Origin: Chelativorans salis
Lineage (GTDB): Bacteria; Pseudomonadota; Alphaproteobacteria; Rhizobiales; Rhizobiaceae
Length of the DNA stretch: 64,000 nucleotides
Direction of reading: 5' to 3'
NCBI RefSeq assembly: GCF_025336525.1
Contig: NZ_JAOCZP010000007.1
Coordinates: forward strand, 186,001-250,000
Below, piece after piece: positions 27,326 through 37,197 of the stretch (positions within the stretch are counted from its first letter, which is position 1; each line of letters starts with the position of its first letter). The notes beneath the pieces were generated by a model, which made no database searches, had not been told where the DNA came from, and saw nothing but the letters and a program-made list of their open reading frames with translations. Both the position numbers and the translations under genes were made by a program.

Positions 27326-27829
27326 TCAGCGCTTCAAGGCCCCGCGCAGCGCCACCGCCGCAAGCACGGCGCTTGCCACCACGTTCCAGCCGGCGAAGGA
27401 CAGTCCCAGGAAACGCCCCGCCGCTTGGTCGCAGGCGGGCGGGACGACCGTGTTGAGCTGGTCGAGCAGGCTGCCGGAGCCACTCGACGGCGCCACCGCG
27501 CCGCAGTCGGTGGGCCCCTGCCACCAGTTCCACTCCACGCCCGCATGGTAGACCCCGAGGCCCAGTCCCCACAGCATCAACAGCCCGCCCGCAAGCAGCA
27601 GCCCGCGTGTAAGCACCGCCGGCCAATGCATGGTGGCCGAGACGAGGGCCACCAGCATAAGGGGCACGCCGATATAGTAGGGTGTGCGCTGTTCCAGGCA
27701 CAGCTTGCAGGGGATGAAGCCGCCGAGATGCTCGAAGCCGAGCGCCGTGCCCACCGTGGCCGCCATGGCGAGCGCCAGGAAACCTGCGGTGATGGTCTGC
27801 AGCCTGCCGGTCGGGGCGGTAAGGGTCAT
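27326..27829 (-). CDS. dsbB: Disulfide bond formation protein B (DsbB)
   Basis: A 167-residue four-helix membrane protein of the DsbB family, which re-oxidises DsbA with quinone. The first redox pair is PCKLC (Cys41, Cys44) and the second pair is Cys109 (TDCGAV) and Cys133 (PACDQ), as expected. EQRTPYY after the first pair is typical. It follows the YqaA-like gene by eight bases on the same strand. DsbA was not seen in the window. Confidence 0.9.
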   Translation of the reverse strand: MTLTAPTGRLQTITAGFLALAMAATVGTALGFEHLGGFIPCKLCLEQRTPYYIGVPLMLVALVSATMHWPAVLTRGLLLAGGLLMLWGLGLGVYHAGVEWNWWQGPTDCGAVAPSSGSGSLLDQLNTVVPPACDQAAGRFLGLSFAGWNVVASAVLAAVALRGALKR

Positions 27830-27837
27830 GCCAACCT

Positions 27838-28419
27838 CTAAAAGACGTAGCGTACGGCGGCAAAGCCGCCGACGAGCAAAACCATGAAAAGGGTGAAAAG
27901 AAGGCCGAGATTCTTCTCGATGAATATACGGATCGGTGGTCCGAAATGGTAGAGCAGCCAGGAAACGAGGTAGAAGCGCAAGCCCCGCCCGACGATGGAG
28001 ACGGCGATGAAGACCGGCAGATTTAGCCCGGTGGCGCCGGAGAAAATGGTCAACACCTTGTAGGGAAACGGCGTGACGGCGGCAAAGAGAACGCCCCAGC
28101 CGCCCCAGCGATTATACCATTCCGCAACGCGCTGGAATGCATCTTTCTGGCCGTAAAAACGCAAGATGGGCTCACCCAGAGTCTCGTAAAGAAAGGCGCC
28201 GATGGCATAGCCGAGCAGGGCGCCGGCCACCGAGGCGAGTGTGCAGATGAAGGCGTAGCGCAGCCATTTCGCCCGCTCCGCCAGCACCATGGGGATGAGC
28301 AGCACGTCCGGCGGGATAGGGAAGACCGAGCTTTCGACGAAGGAAACGCCGGCCAGCCCCTTTTCCGCATGCCGCGTCGCCGCCAGCGACATGGTGAAGT
28401 CGTAAAGTCTGCGAAGCAT
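27838..28419 (-). CDS. YqaA family (DedA/SNARE-like) membrane protein
   Basis: A 193-residue inner-membrane protein related to DedA/VTT proteins of the YqaA subgroup. FVESSVFPIPPDVLLIPMVL carries the family proline motif, and AVTPFPYKVLTIFSGATGLNL is the second conserved loop. DedA-type proteins take part in lipid carrier or phospholipid scrambling; the YqaA subgroup is poorly characterised. The ATG at 28419, after GAGGACCC, gives the normal N-terminus. The frame stays open back into the tRNA-Leu region, but that extension is not coding. Confidence 0.85.
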   Translation of the reverse strand: MLRRLYDFTMSLAATRHAEKGLAGVSFVESSVFPIPPDVLLIPMVLAERAKWLRYAFICTLASVAGALLGYAIGAFLYETLGEPILRFYGQKDAFQRVAEWYNRWGGWGVLFAAVTPFPYKVLTIFSGATGLNLPVFIAVSIVGRGLRFYLVSWLLYHFGPPIRIFIEKNLGLLFTLFMVLLVGGFAAVRYVF

Positions 28420-28552
28420 GAAGGGTCCTCGGTGAGGTGTCCTATCTAGCGAGCGGGACAGAGCAGCGCAACGGACATGCCGACGCAGCAATCCGAGAGT
28501 TGACGTCGCCGCCCTTGCACGTATAGTCCGCGCCTGCCCATATCGGTAAAGG

Positions 28553-28637
28553 GCCCCTGTGGCGGAATTGGTAGACGCGACCGACTCAAAATCGGTTTCC
28601 GCAAGGAGTGCTGGTTCGAGTCCGGCCAGGGGCACCA
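28553..28637 (+). tRNA. tRNA-Leu, anticodon CAA
   Basis: An 85-nt cloverleaf can be folded by eye. The acceptor stem pairs gcccctg (28553-28559) with caggggc (28627-28633), followed by discriminator A and an encoded CCA (28635-28637). The D-loop region contains ggtagacgc. The anticodon stem is accga/tcggt around the loop ctcaaaa, giving anticodon CAA. A long variable arm follows, and the T-loop is ggttcgagtcc. It reads UUG codons. No integration direct repeat was found next to it. Confidence 0.95.
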
Positions 28638-28752
28638 CGCTTCGCCCTTACGGGCTATGCCTGGCACAGCCGCGCATTGGCCCTTAGAGCGAAAACGGAC
28701 CCGGCTCGTGGGCATACGCTCCACAGCACCGCCTTACCCAATCCGCCACCAT

Positions 28753-30030
28753 TCACCGCCGCACCAGCCGCCGCACCCTGTTGCGCAGGATGCGCATGGC
28801 GTTGCGCGTTTCCCGGTGGAAGTGGATCTGCCCCGCCGCCTGATGGGCGAGCTTTTCGCTGCCGGGCGTCAACCCCACAATGAACGTGCCGATGGCACGG
28901 CGCTCGGACCAAAGGCGGCTCATCACCGGGTGGTCCGGCACTGCGCAGGAATCGGTGGCGGCGATGTTGGGATCCTCGAGGTGGTTCCTGGTGACCTCGA
29001 TCATCAGGAGCGTGCCTGGCGAAAATGCCGCATAGTTCTCGTCAAAGGCGGTTTTCCAGGTGTAGGCGAGGCCGGATTCGACGAACACGACGATGCAGGC
29101 GATGGGCTTCCCGTCTAGCGTCAGCGTGTGGATGCGGCACAGGTCGCGCTCGGCCAGCCCGTCCACGGCCTCGCGCGCGAAGGCGGCGCGGTAGCGGTCG
29201 ATGACCATGGCCGTGCGCGTTCGGCCCTTCCAACCGGAGGCCTCCAGCGTCAGGAACGTCTCAATGCCCTGGCGGATTTCCTCGGGTTGCCGGGCGATGT
29301 GGTGTTCGAGCTGTCCCTGTTCGGCCAGCCGCCGCTTCAGGCGGCGGAACTCGCGGTGGTGGTGCGAACTGAGGCTCTGCCGCAGGTAGGCTTCGCCGTC
29401 GAGATCGCTTTCGAGGAATGGACGCTCGGCCTCGCTGGCCGTCACCAGAGGCAGGTTGCAGGCCTCGGCAACCGTTCGAAGCGTGGCCGCGAAGGGGCCG
29501 TCAAAACGCGTCTCGGGCAGCACGAAGACCTTCGGCAGCTTGAGATGCGGCCGCGCCAGCATGGCGAAGAAATCCTCGAGCACCCCGACCGGATCGTCAC
29601 AGTCGACCAGCGGCGTACCGAGCGGGCCAAACGGGTTCGACCATGTGCGCATTACCGTCGCGCCGATGGGGATGGCCGGCCGCTCAATGGAGAAAGGCAC
29701 CAGCAGGCGCAGTCGGCTTTTCTCCTCGTCGCCGTCGCGGATGACGGCAAGCCGCACCTCGCGATCCTCCAGCCGCGGCATGGCCGGCGCCAGGAAGCGC
29801 GGATTGAAGAAGACGTTCGGCTCCATGGCGCGGGCGGCGAGATGGTCGAGCTCCTCGACCAGGTCGAAGCCCGCGGACGCGGAGTAGACGGCGAGCTTGC
29901 GGGTGGGGCGGGTGGATGAGAAGAGTTCCATGTCGGCGCTCTCGGCTGCCTTCTCCACCCCGGCAAACTCGCCGATCATGGCCCCCGAGGCGGTGCCGCC
30001 GACTTCCTCGATAAGCGGTATAGCAGCCAT
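28753..30030 (-). CDS. GNAT/CelD (FemAB-like) acyltransferase
   Basis: A 425-residue protein of the BioF2-like/CelD acetyltransferase group, which shares the doubled GNAT fold of FemAB. The core includes HHHREFRRLKRRLAEQG, then FLTLEASGWKG, and later KPIACIVVFVESGLAYTWKTAFDENYAAFSPG, a typical GNAT end segment. Such proteins often act in exopolysaccharide or cell-wall synthesis. Its start overlaps the stop of the preceding flippase gene (TAATG), so the two are translationally coupled and probably act on one cell-surface polymer. Confidence 0.78.
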   Translation of the reverse strand: MAAIPLIEEVGGTASGAMIGEFAGVEKAAESADMELFSSTRPTRKLAVYSASAGFDLVEELDHLAARAMEPNVFFNPRFLAPAMPRLEDREVRLAVIRDGDEEKSRLRLLVPFSIERPAIPIGATVMRTWSNPFGPLGTPLVDCDDPVGVLEDFFAMLARPHLKLPKVFVLPETRFDGPFAATLRTVAEACNLPLVTASEAERPFLESDLDGEAYLRQSLSSHHHREFRRLKRRLAEQGQLEHHIARQPEEIRQGIETFLTLEASGWKGRTRTAMVIDRYRAAFAREAVDGLAERDLCRIHTLTLDGKPIACIVVFVESGLAYTWKTAFDENYAAFSPGTLLMIEVTRNHLEDPNIAATDSCAVPDHPVMSRLWSERRAIGTFIVGLTPGSEKLAHQAAGQIHFHRETRNAMRILRNRVRRLVRR

Positions 30031-31442
30031 TACATGGCCTCCTTTTTCGGCATCGCGGGCAGGAAAACGGCCATCGCGATGCCCAGCTTGCGCCAGGCGG
30101 TGAGTGACAGCACCGTGGCCTCGAAGAGCATGGCGACGGCGGTGGCGATCGCCGCGCCCCACAGACCGAGCACGGGGATCAGCATGATGTTGAGCCCGAT
30201 ATTGATCGCCAGCGTCACAGCGTAGACGGCGGCGCAGGCGTTCTGATGGCCGCTCATCGTCAGCAGGCTTTCGGCCGGCCCCACCGCTGAGCGGGCGACG
30301 AGGGCGCCCACAAGCAGGAAGAGAAGCGGGTATCCGGCGTCGAAGCCGGGGCCGAACAACATGAGGATCGGCTTGCCGAGGACGAGCACGACCAGCCCCA
30401 TGGCGAGCGAGGGCCAGAAGGTCCAGGAGACGGTTTCGCGGGCGAAGCGGGCAAGCGCTGCCGTCTCGCCGCCGTGGATATAGGCGGCGTAGCGCTGTGC
30501 GACGCCCGCCTTGACGGCGAAATAGACGAAATGAACGAGGGAGAGCGTCTTCATTGCCGCATAGTAGACCGCAACGTCGGTGGGCGGCATGAAGTGGCCG
30601 ATCATCAGGACGTCGGCATTGGTGAGAAGGAAGAAGAAGCCCTCCACCAGGAAGATGGGCAGGGACACGGCTGCCCACTGGCGTGGCAGGAAGCGCGGCT
30701 TGGTAGACGGCACGCCTCGGTCGGCGCGCCTGGCGACGACTGCAAGCTGGATGATCGTGGTGATGTAGGTGGCGAGGATGGCGGCGATCACCGCGCTCGT
30801 GGCGTCGGGCACGTATCCGGCCATGTGCGCGCCCCAAAGGAACAGGAGGATGAGCAGCGGACGGATGAAATAGGCCGGCGCCATGGCCCACAGAGCCCAG
30901 GAATGGGCCCGCGCCAACCCCTCGAGCTGATCGCCCAGCGCGATCATCGGCAGGCAGATGAGGCCCAGATAGAAGGGCACGACATAGTAGCTCTCAATGG
31001 ATGGCTCGAGGAGCCAGATGCCCAATGCGCCCAGAGCCGCGCAGGCGCTGGAGAAGACGAGCACGAACAGGCGGCTGCCGACAAGGATGCCGCGCAGTTC
31101 CGCCAGCTGCCCCTTGGTCTGGTATTCGGGGACGAAGCGGATGATCGAGCTGTGAAGGCCGAGGCAGGAGACGCTGCCGAGGATGATCATCGTCACCCAA
31201 ACGAGGACGAAGATGCCGTATTCAAAGCCGCCCATGTAGCGGGCGAGCAGCACCTGGCTCAGAAAAGCGATGGCGGCGTTGACGATGCGAGCTCCGAAGA
31301 CGATCAGCGACATGCGCCCGGCCTGACCGCGCGCGTCAGCCGACCGCATCAGCGCATCGAAACGCGTCGCCCACGGCAGAGCGCGCGCTGCCAGCCGCTC
31401 CGGCAGGAGGCGTTCGGCCGTCGTTGCCGCTGAAAAGCGCAC
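30030..31442 (-). CDS. Polysaccharide flippase (Wzx/MATE-like)
   Basis: A 470-residue polytopic protein with about 12-14 helices. It resembles the Wzx / polysaccharide-transport superfamily, with ARIVNAAIAFLSQVLLARYMG at the start and GHQNACAAVYAVTLAINIGLNIMLIP in the C-terminal half. Such proteins flip undecaprenyl-linked sugars across the inner membrane. The start is GTG at 31442. No glycosyltransferase is next to it. Coupling with the acyltransferase gene suggests export of a modified glycan. Confidence 0.82.
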   Translation of the reverse strand: MRFSAATTAERLLPERLAARALPWATRFDALMRSADARGQAGRMSLIVFGARIVNAAIAFLSQVLLARYMGGFEYGIFVLVWVTMIILGSVSCLGLHSSIIRFVPEYQTKGQLAELRGILVGSRLFVLVFSSACAALGALGIWLLEPSIESYYVVPFYLGLICLPMIALGDQLEGLARAHSWALWAMAPAYFIRPLLILLFLWGAHMAGYVPDATSAVIAAILATYITTIIQLAVVARRADRGVPSTKPRFLPRQWAAVSLPIFLVEGFFFLLTNADVLMIGHFMPPTDVAVYYAAMKTLSLVHFVYFAVKAGVAQRYAAYIHGGETAALARFARETVSWTFWPSLAMGLVVLVLGKPILMLFGPGFDAGYPLLFLLVGALVARSAVGPAESLLTMSGHQNACAAVYAVTLAINIGLNIMLIPVLGLWGAAIATAVAMLFEATVLSLTAWRKLGIAMAVFLPAMPKKEAM

Positions 31443-31530
31443 GCTATACTCTCCGCTTCGCCGTTTTCAGTCTGTTTCTTAGGATAGAAGTCTTTAAGAG
31501 CAGGTTGCGAAAGGTTGTAAGAGGGGAACC

Positions 31531-31767
31531 ATGATCGAGGAGAGCGAGCGCCGGCGCATGCTGCGCGCCCATTCCATCGGACCGAAAATGGTCGCCTATC
31601 TCGAAGCGATCGGCATCGAACGTCTCTCCGACCTCGCCGGCGCCGATCCGGAAATGATCGCCATGCGCATCGACATCGCCCTTTGCCGTAAGCACATGAA
31701 CCGCCTGGGCGTGGAGGCGATCAGGAATCTGATCGCGCTGGCGGAGGAGGAGACGGAACGCAGTTAG
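31531..31767 (+). CDS. Small helix-hairpin-helix protein (Cdd1/pathogenicity-locus-like)
   Basis: A 78-residue protein. SIGPKMVAYLEAIGIERLSDLAGADPEMI is a helix-hairpin-helix-like unit, and the C-terminus has RKHMNRLGVEAIRNLIALA. It resembles the small Cdd1 family, whose biochemical role is unknown. The start lies about 90 bases from the divergent flippase start. The next gene (LysR) converges on it. Confidence 0.7.
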   Translation: MIEESERRRMLRAHSIGPKMVAYLEAIGIERLSDLAGADPEMIAMRIDIALCRKHMNRLGVEAIRNLIALAEEETERS

Positions 31768-31892
31768 GGTATGCAAGCTTCTTCCGGACAGGTCGGCTTG
31801 GCGTGGCGAGCGGAAGCCGCGGCTGTTGCGATCTGTGGTACGATTGCACACCAACCGGTCATCCGGTCGCTGCGTGAAACGTTCCGAAGTCC

Positions 31893-32876
31893 TCAGGCTT
31901 CCCAAGGTGGCTTTTCGAGCTTGTCGAGATTGACTGGCGGATAAGCCGTGTCGAAATCCATCGCGGCTGCGATCTTCTCCCTCAACCACATCTGTGCGAG
32001 GTCTCGCTCTACTCGGCGGTGCCAATACATGCATATCTGGACAACAGGTGGATCGAAAGGCGGCAGATAGAGATCAAGATCAAGCAGTCTGACAGCATAT
32101 TGGGCAAAGCGGACAGGCAGATTACCGAGAAGGTCGCTACTTGCGGCGGCAAGGGCAACCGCTTGAAAGTGAGAGGCCGTTGCTCCGATCCTTCTGCTTA
32201 GTCCACGTTGACGAAGTCCCGGGCCGAGTGACCCTACCTTGCTGCCGTCGGTTGAAAGAAATACGTGAGGAATCGAGCAGAAGATCTCGAGCGGAATACG
32301 GCCGCCCGGCGCTATGCCGCTTTGCGCAAGGGATGGGTGCCCCTTTCTCGCGACACAGACGACAAAGGAACGAAATAGCGCCCTTCGGCTGATCCAGTCG
32401 GGCGACTCCAATTCTCGTTCAAGAGCGACGTCCACCTTGCCCTCGCTGAGAGCGGCAAACACCTGTTTGGCCGAAACGTCGAGCATCTGAAAGGTGATAT
32501 CGGGTGCTTCCGGCATGAGCGACCTTGCAATCTCGGGCATCAGGAGCGTGGAAACGTAGTCTGAGCCGCCGATCAAGAAGTTATGGTCAGCCCTCGCAGG
32601 GTCGAATTCGACGGTAGAATTGAACGCGTCTTCGAGTTGTCGCAAGGCGTTGCGTATGGGTTCGCGCAACGCAAGCGCCTTCGGCGTGGGCACCATCCTG
32701 TTGCCGACGCGAATGAACAAATCATCGTGCAGGATTTGGCGCAGCCGTCCCAGGGCTGAGCTCACGGCAGGCTGCGTAAGACCCACCCGTTCGCCCGCCC
32801 GCACAGTGCTCAATTCTATCATCATCGCGTCGAACACGCGCAGGAGATTGAGGTCCAGGGCGGCAAAATTGACCAT
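31893..32876 (-). CDS. LysR family transcriptional regulator
   Basis: A 327-residue LysR regulator. The N-terminal winged helix-turn-helix has ALDLNLLRVFDAMM, then GLTQPAVSSALGRLRQ as the recognition part. The substrate-binding domain follows, with a C-terminal part like the NodD/NocR-type group (RRVERDLAQMWLREKI). The ATG at 32876 is preferred; a TTG at 32903 would add nine residues. The gene diverges from the exported-protein gene at 32987, the classic layout for a LysR activator and its target. The ligand is unknown. Base composition here looks less GC-rich than in neighbouring genes. Confidence 0.88.
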   Translation of the reverse strand: MVNFAALDLNLLRVFDAMMIELSTVRAGERVGLTQPAVSSALGRLRQILHDDLFIRVGNRMVPTPKALALREPIRNALRQLEDAFNSTVEFDPARADHNFLIGGSDYVSTLLMPEIARSLMPEAPDITFQMLDVSAKQVFAALSEGKVDVALERELESPDWISRRALFRSFVVCVARKGHPSLAQSGIAPGGRIPLEIFCSIPHVFLSTDGSKVGSLGPGLRQRGLSRRIGATASHFQAVALAAASSDLLGNLPVRFAQYAVRLLDLDLYLPPFDPPVVQICMYWHRRVERDLAQMWLREKIAAAMDFDTAYPPVNLDKLEKPPWEA

Positions 32877-32986
32877 GGGAATAGCCCCAATATCAAAAGA
32901 CAATTTCCCGGAAGGTAGTGCCGGCGGGTAAAATCTAGCTCATCAGCGCGGCCAAGACCAATTTTGGGTCGCCGGAGGAGAGCCCC

Positions 32987-33610
32987 ATGAACGCAACGCC
33001 AACGAAATCGAGGAAGTCTTGCCACATCGCCTTTGCGGCCGTGGGGCTGATATCCCTCTTCCCCCAAATGGCCTTAGCCGAGGATCTGGCGGAGGCGATA
33101 GCCAAGGTCAAAGTTGCCGCGGAACGGTTCCAGGATGTCAATGTCGCGCTGGCCGAGGGTTATGTCGCGGATCCGGGCAGCCACTGCGTGACGGCCGCAG
33201 CCGAAGGACTTCCCGCGGAATTGGGCGGGATGGGCATCCATTATTTGCACCCGGGACTGCTGGGCATCACCGCAACGAAGCCTCGCGTGGATGGCACCGG
33301 GATTCACACCGATTTCGATAAACCGGCGATCCTTCTATACGAACCGCAGGCCGATGGCTCCCTGCTTCTCGTGGGGGCCGAGAACCTGGTGTTCAAGAAA
33401 GCATGGGCGGCGGCGGGCAATACAGAACCCCCAGCCTTCGCGGGACGACCTTGGGATTCCATGGAAGACGATCCCACAACGCCGGGAGATGAAGCCCATG
33501 GTTTCGAAGCGCATTATGATCAGCACGTCTACTTCAGAGGTGACGACGCCGATGCAGCGGTTCAGCCCTTTCATGCCACGATAACCTGCGAGCACCATTC
33601 GGGCCACTGA
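32987..33610 (+). CDS. Exported protein of unknown function
   Basis: A 207-residue protein with a clear Sec signal peptide (hydrophobic core, then QMALAED, cleavage near residue 31). The mature part has GGMGIHYLHPGLLG, PAILLYEPQADGSLLLVGAE, and a His/Cys-rich end (FEAHYDQHVYF, then TITCEHHSGH). From memory, similar exported proteins with HYD.HVW-type endings are widespread but uncharacterised. The histidines and two cysteines could bind metal or heme, which is speculation. The start follows a strong GGAGGAGA site. It diverges from the LysR gene and is followed by a DUF1330 gene. Confidence 0.75.
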   Translation: MNATPTKSRKSCHIAFAAVGLISLFPQMALAEDLAEAIAKVKVAAERFQDVNVALAEGYVADPGSHCVTAAAEGLPAELGGMGIHYLHPGLLGITATKPRVDGTGIHTDFDKPAILLYEPQADGSLLLVGAENLVFKKAWAAAGNTEPPAFAGRPWDSMEDDPTTPGDEAHGFEAHYDQHVYFRGDDADAAVQPFHATITCEHHSGH

Positions 33611-33707
33611 CGGGACAGGCGCAAGATACCTTCCACTGCTTTCGCCGGACATCGCCGACCAAGACCTCGGTCGGAGCAGGACGTGTTTGCATATCAGGAG
33701 ATCAACG

Positions 33708-34097
33708 ATGAAACCGATGCTTAAGATGGCAACGGTTGCCGGGTCCGTCATTGCTCTCGCATTCGCCGGGACGACGGCAACATGGGCGCAGAGCCAACCT
33801 GGTCCAGCCTACCTCGTGGTTGAGGTGAATGTGAAAGATCAGGAAGGGTTCAACGAATATGCCGAGAAGGCGACCGAGACGGTACACCAACATGGCGGAG
33901 CTTTTATGGTTCTTGGAGCAACCGCGCAGACTGTCGAAGGCGCAGAACCGAACGGAAATATCGTCATCATAAAATTCGGCAGCGTCGACCAAGCTCAGAA
34001 ATGGCTGACATCTCCCGAGTATAGCGCCGTCAAAGGAATTCGGCACCGAACGGCCGATACCAGACAGTACCTGGTTGAAGGGCTACCGGCGGAGTAG
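33708..34097 (+). CDS. Exported DUF1330 family protein
   Basis: A 129-residue protein with a signal peptide (ending near TWAQS) followed by a DUF1330 domain: AYLVVEVNVKDQEGFNEYAEKA, a central histidine, and NIVIIKFGSVDQAQKW. DUF1330 has a dimeric ferredoxin-like fold and no firmly known reaction. Most family members are cytoplasmic and lack a signal peptide. AGGAG lies eight bases before the ATG. It is about 100 bases after the exported-protein gene and may be part of the same LysR target unit. Confidence 0.8.
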   Translation: MKPMLKMATVAGSVIALAFAGTTATWAQSQPGPAYLVVEVNVKDQEGFNEYAEKATETVHQHGGAFMVLGATAQTVEGAEPNGNIVIIKFGSVDQAQKWLTSPEYSAVKGIRHRTADTRQYLVEGLPAE

Positions 34098-34201
34098 GAA
34101 AATTTCGAATCCCCACACCGCCGCTTCCGGCGCGTCACCTGGCAGCTGTCTTACAGTAACCAGGGACGGTAAAGTCCTGGCGTGACCGGAAGAATTTGCG
34201 C

Positions 34202-36928
34202 CTACGCAAACGCCCCGTGGCAGTGCTTGTACTTCTTGCCGGAGCCGCAGGGGCAGGGTTCGTTGCGGCCGACCTTGCCCCAGGTGGCGGGATCGTTGGG
34301 GTCGCGCTCCTCGGCCGGGACGGCGCGGGTTTCCACGCGCGGCAGGGTCATCGTGTCGCCCTCGAACTCGTCATCGCCCGTGGTGCTGTCGATGTGATGG
34401 GCCTCCATGGCGGGCGCCTCGGGCGGGGGGGCGTCGGCGGCCTCGCGTACCAGTTCCACGCGCATGAGCTGCGCCGTCACCGCTTGGCGCAGATTGCCAA
34501 GCATAGCCTGGAAGAGCTCGAAAGCCTCGGTCTTGTACTCGTTGAGCGGGTCGCGCTGGGCGTAGCCGCGGAAGCCGACGACAGAGCGCAGGTGGTCGAG
34601 GTTGACCAGATGCTCGCGCCACAAGCCGTCCAGCGTCTGTAGGAGGATCGACTTCTCGACATAGGTCATGATGTCGGGGCCGAAGCGCTCGGCGCGGTCG
34701 GCCGCCGCCTTGTCGGCGGCCTCCGTGATGCGGGCGCGGATGTCGTCCTCGGCGATGCCCTCCTCCTGCACCCACTCCTCAATGGGCAGGTCGAGATTGA
34801 GGCTCGCCAGAACACCTTCCTTCAGACCCTTGGCGTCCCACTGCTCGGCATAGGCCTTTTCCGGGATGTGGCGGACCACCAGCTCGTCGATGACGTCCTC
34901 GCGCATCTCGGCGACGGTCTCGCCGAGGTTCTCGCCGTCCATCAGCTCCAGCCGCTGTTCGAAGACCACCTTGCGCTGGTCGTTCATGACGTCGTCGAAC
35001 TTCAAGAGGTTCTTACGGATGTCGAAGTTGCGGGCCTCGACCTTCTTCTGTGCCTTCTCAAGCGCCTTGTTGATCCAGGGGTGGACGATGGCCTCGTCCT
35101 CCTTTAGCCCCAGCTTCTGCAGCATGCCGTCCATGCGGTCCGAGCCGAAGATGCGCATCAGGTCGTCCTGAAGCGACAGGTAGAATTTGGAGCGGCCAGG
35201 GTCGCCCTGGCGGCCGGAGCGGCCGCGAAGCTGGTTGTCGATGCGGCGGCTTTCGTGGCGCTCGGTGGCAAGCACGTAGAGGCCGCCGGCGGCGATCGCC
35301 TGCTCCTTCAGCTTCTGCACGTCCTCGCGGATGGCCTTTTCCTTGGCCTCGCGCTCGGGGCCGGGCTCCATGTCGCCCAGCTCCTCGGCAATGCGCATAT
35401 CGGGGTTGCCGCCAAGCTGGATATCGGTACCGCGGCCGGCCATGTTGGTGGCGATGGTGATGGCACCGGGCTTGCCGGCCTGGGCGACGATAAAGGCCTC
35501 GCGCTCGTGGTGGCGGGCGTTCAGGACCTCGATATCCTTGACGCCCTCCTGGCGCAGGCGCTCGGCCAGGAACTCGGACTTTTCGATGGAGGTGGTGCCG
35601 ACGAGGATGGGCTGGCCCTTGTCCCGCGCGTCCTTGATTTCCTTGACGATGGCCCGAAACTTCTCCTCAACCGTGCGGTAGACCTCATCGTCCTCATCGA
35701 GACGCTGGATCGGCAGGTTGGTGGGGATTTCGGCGACGTCCAGGCCGTAGATGTTGCCGAACTCCTCCGCTTCCGTCGCCGCCGTGCCGGTCATGCCGGC
35801 CAGCTTGCCGTACATGCGAAAATAGTTCTGGAAGGTGATGGAGGCGAGCGTCTGGTTCTCGGGCTGGATCTTGACGTGCTCCTTGGCCTCCAGCGCTTGG
35901 TGCAGGCCTTCCGAATAGCGCCGTCCCGGCATCATGCGGCCAGTGAACTCGTCGATGATGATGAGCTCGTCGTTGCGGACGATGTAGTCCTTGTCGCGCT
36001 GGAAGAGCTTGTGCGCCTTCAACGCGTTGTTGAGGTGGTGGACGATGGCGACGTTCTCGACGTCGTAGAGGGATTCCCCTTTGAAGAGGTCCGCCTCGCG
36101 CAGCATCTCTTCCACCTTCTCCGTGCCTTCCTCGGTGAAGGTGGCGGTGCGCTGCTTCTCGTCGACCTCGTAATCGCCTTCCTCCAGCTTCAGGACGAAG
36201 GTGTCGATGGTGTTGTAGAGCTCGGAGCGGTCGTCCAGCGGACCGGAGATGATGAGCGGCGTGCGCGCCTCGTCGATCAGGATCGAGTCCACCTCGTCGA
36301 CGATGGCGAAGTTATGTCCGCGCTGCACCATCTGCGCGCGTTCATACTTCATGTTGTCGCGCAGATAGTCGAAGCCGAGCTCGTTGTTGGTGGCGTAGGT
36401 GACGTCGCTGGCGTAGGCCGCGCGGCGTTCGTCATCGCTCATGCCGTGGACGATGACGCCGGTGGTCAATCCCAGGAAGCCGTAGATCTTGCCCATCCAT
36501 TCGGCGTCGCGGCGGGCGAGGTAGTCGTTGACCGTGACGACGTGGACGCCCTTGCCGGCAAGGGCGTTGAGATAGACGGGGAGCGTGGCGACCAGCGTTT
36601 TGCCTTCGCCGGTCTTCATCTCGGCGATGGAACCCTCGTGAAGCACCATGCCGCCGATGAGCTGCACGTCGAAGGGGCGCATGCCCAGCGCCCGGCGTGA
36701 AGCCTCGCGCACCACGGCGAAGGCCGGCACCAGAAGCTGCTCCAGTTCAGCGCCGTCCGCCAGTTGCTTGCGGAACTCCTCGGTCTTGCCGCGCAGCGCC
36801 TCGTCGGAAAGCGCCTGCATCTCACCTTCGAGCGCGCCGATCGCTTCGACACGTGGTTGCATGCCCTTGACGCGGCGTTCATTCGCTGAGCCGAAGATCT
36901 TGCGGGCGAGGCCGCCGAGATTGACCAT
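34202..36928 (-). CDS. secA: Preprotein translocase ATPase SecA
   Basis: A 908-residue SecA, the motor that pushes unfolded proteins through SecYEG. Walker A is GEGKT (107-111) and Walker B is in [39 protein letters not shown] and [17 protein letters not shown] follow. The C-terminal zinc motif [14 protein letters not shown] that binds SecB is intact. The ATG at 36928 gives the standard start [13 protein letters not shown] with AGGACC upstream; the frame is open about 150 bases further but that part is not SecA-like. It diverges from the periplasmic isomerase gene, an apt pairing of export and folding. Confidence 0.98.
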   Translation of the reverse strand: MVNLGGLARKIFGSANERRVKGMQPRVEAIGALEGEMQALSDEALRGKTEEFRKQLADGAELEQLLVPAFAVVREASRRALGMRPFDVQLIGGMVLHEGSIAEMKTGEGKTLVATLPVYLNALAGKGVHVVTVNDYLARRDAEWMGKIYGFLGLTTGVIVHGMSDDERRAAYASDVTYATNNELGFDYLRDNMKYERAQMVQRGHNFAIVDEVDSILIDEARTPLIISGPLDDRSELYNTIDTFVLKLEEGDYEVDEKQRTATFTEEGTEKVEEMLREADLFKGESLYDVENVAIVHHLNNALKAHKLFQRDKDYIVRNDELIIIDEFTGRMMPGRRYSEGLHQALEAKEHVKIQPENQTLASITFQNYFRMYGKLAGMTGTAATEAEEFGNIYGLDVAEIPTNLPIQRLDEDDEVYRTVEEKFRAIVKEIKDARDKGQPILVGTTSIEKSEFLAERLRQEGVKDIEVLNARHHEREAFIVAQAGKPGAITIATNMAGRGTDIQLGGNPDMRIAEELGDMEPGPEREAKEKAIREDVQKLKEQAIAAGGLYVLATERHESRRIDNQLRGRSGRQGDPGRSKFYLSLQDDLMRIFGSDRMDGMLQKLGLKEDEAIVHPWINKALEKAQKKVEARNFDIRKNLLKFDDVMNDQRKVVFEQRLELMDGENLGETVAEMREDVIDELVVRHIPEKAYAEQWDAKGLKEGVLASLNLDLPIEEWVQEEGIAEDDIRARITEAADKAAADRAERFGPDIMTYVEKSILLQTLDGLWREHLVNLDHLRSVVGFRGYAQRDPLNEYKTEAFELFQAMLGNLRQAVTAQLMRVELVREAADAPPPEAPAMEAHHIDSTTGDDEFEGDTMTLPRVETRAVPAEERDPNDPATWGKVGRNEPCPCGSGKKYKHCHGAFA

Positions 36929-37197
36929 CATAGGTCCTTTCAATTCTCGATATGCCGGCAACGAATGCCGGCTCACTCCGCCAGTTTCAAGCCAGAGCCG
37001 AAGGCAGCAGGAAATGCGCCCGGAAATGTATTCTGGACGCAAGGTCGAAGGAGAGATAAGAGGGGCCACCTGCGATGTCAACGTTGCGCGAAACCTGCGT
37101 CAGACCGCAAAATTCCGCCATATTTCTGGATGGTTTGGGTGCGCGACCCCATCTGTTCGGTAAACACCTTCAAGCCCTACGACTGGAGAACTTCTCA

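Noticed and set aside
28420-28638. Upstream extension of the YqaA-like frame
   Set aside because: It runs through the tRNA-Leu gene on the other strand; the family N-terminus and a ribosome site are at 28419.
28553-28752. tRNA-Leu as an integration site
   Set aside because: No integrase, no duplicated tRNA 3' end and no island-like genes next to it were found.
30031-30891. Upstream extension of the acyltransferase frame to a 712-codon protein
   Set aside because: The extension lies wholly inside the flippase gene in another frame, and the ATG at 30030 overlaps the flippase stop in the usual coupled way.
35255-36700. A 481-codon open frame antisense to secA
   Set aside because: Composition is a mirror of secA, with many LV/GD runs and no domain; secA is certain.
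36929-37081. N-terminal extension of SecA by 51 residues
   Set aside because: SecA proteins start at [10 protein letters not shown]; the extra codons match nothing and lie in the divergent promoter region.
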